Below the pieces are notes generated by a model. It worked only from the letters and a program-made list of their open reading frames with translations, did no database searches and was not told the origin of the DNA. The position numbers were made by a program, and so were the translations under genes. Positions 63,725 through 64,000 of a stretch of DNA of 64,000 bases are shown in pieces. How positions within the stretch are numbered: position 1 is the first letter of the stretch; the number at the start of each line of letters is the position of its first letter. The DNA is from Streptomyces sp. YIM 130001 (GTDB lineage: Bacteria; Actinomycetota; Actinomycetes; Streptomycetales; Streptomycetaceae): positions 157,091-221,090 of the forward strand of contig NZ_KZ984548.1 of assembly GCF_003574445.1 (NCBI RefSeq), given 5' to 3'.

Positions 63725-64000
63725 ATGCTGATTGCTCAGCGTCCCTCGTTGACCGAAGAGGTCGTCGACGAGTTCCGGTCCCGGTTCGTGATCGAGCCGC
63801 TGGAGCCGGGCTTCGGCTACACCCTCGGCAACTCGCTGCGTCGTACGCTCCTCTCCTCGATCCCGGGTGCGGCGGTCACGTCCATCCGTATCGACGGTGT
63901 CCTGCACGAGTTCACCACCGTGCCGGGCGTCAAGGAGGACGTCACCGACCTCATCCTCAACATCAAGCAGCTGGTCGTCTCCTCGGAGCACGACGAGCCC
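63725..64000 (+). CDS. rpoA: RNA polymerase alpha subunit (5' end)
   Basis: The first 92 codons of RpoA ([20 protein letters not shown] ... [22 protein letters not shown]), the N-terminal dimerisation domain with the conserved GxTLGNxLRRxLLSS motif. Truncated by the window edge. Confidence 0.95.
   Translation, partial: MLIAQRPSLTEEVVDEFRSRFVIEPLEPGFGYTLGNSLRRTLLSSIPGAAVTSIRIDGVLHEFTTVPGVKEDVTDLILNIKQLVVSSEHDEP

Overview
The window is a stretch of Streptomyces-type chromosome. It is very GC-rich, uses GTG and TTG starts freely, has the actinobacterial order rpmG-hadA-hadB ... secE-nusG-rplK-rplA-(lipoprotein)-rplJ-rplL-rpoB-rpoC-rpsL-rpsG-fusA-tuf ... rpsJ-(S10/spc operon)-secY-adk-map-infA-rpmJ-rpsM-rpsK-rpoA, and encodes proteins very close to those I remember from S. 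coelicolor. Most of it is essential translation and transcription machinery; the accessory parts are the first 17 kb and a 12-kb island between tuf and rpsJ.

Layout: (1) 1-4.3 kb: tail of a small membrane protein, a TetR regulator with two palindromic operators, and an MMPL-family transporter with an unusual C-terminal extension. (2) 4.4-7.6 kb: YajQ, tRNA-Tyr, an NAD(P)-binding oxidoreductase and an amidohydrolase. (3) 7.8-18.3 kb: tRNA-Thr and tRNA-Met, L33, a MaoC dehydratase pair, a TetR/MFS efflux pair sharing an operator, MurB, a second TetR with a divergent oxidoreductase, a DoxX-like protein, LysR, adenosine deaminase, an aspartate-type aminotransferase and tRNA-Trp. (4) 18.3-36.8 kb: secE through tuf. 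RpoB carries Asn at the position where Ser is normally found in the rifampicin pocket. (5) 36.9-48.5 kb: a compact thiopeptide (RiPP) gene cluster. (6) 49-64 kb: the S10, spc and alpha ribosomal operons, ending inside rpoA.

The thiopeptide cluster is the main discovery. A 46-codon gene at 42637 encodes a 31-residue acidic leader and a core read as SCTTSSVSTSSSSSS. Around it lie a split LanB (glutamylating 885-aa protein and 320-aa eliminase), a pyridine synthase, a YcaO cyclodehydratase with a ThiF-like partner, an RRE/ThiF-dehydrogenase fusion plus a second dehydrogenase, a cytochrome P450 (probable Val hydroxylase) and a small NosA-like protein (probable C-terminal amide formation). This set predicts a 35-membered-ring thiopeptide of the berninamycin/geninthiocin family; by recall the core fits geninthiocin better than berninamycin. 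Such compounds act on the L11/23S rRNA site, and the producer's own L11 gene lies 23 kb upstream. The cluster sits exactly between tuf and rpsJ, and shows no exporter, resistance methyltransferase or pathway-specific regulator. Its divergent promoter contains a perfect TGTGA-N6-TCACA palindrome, and a strong hairpin separates the precursor from the LanB gene.
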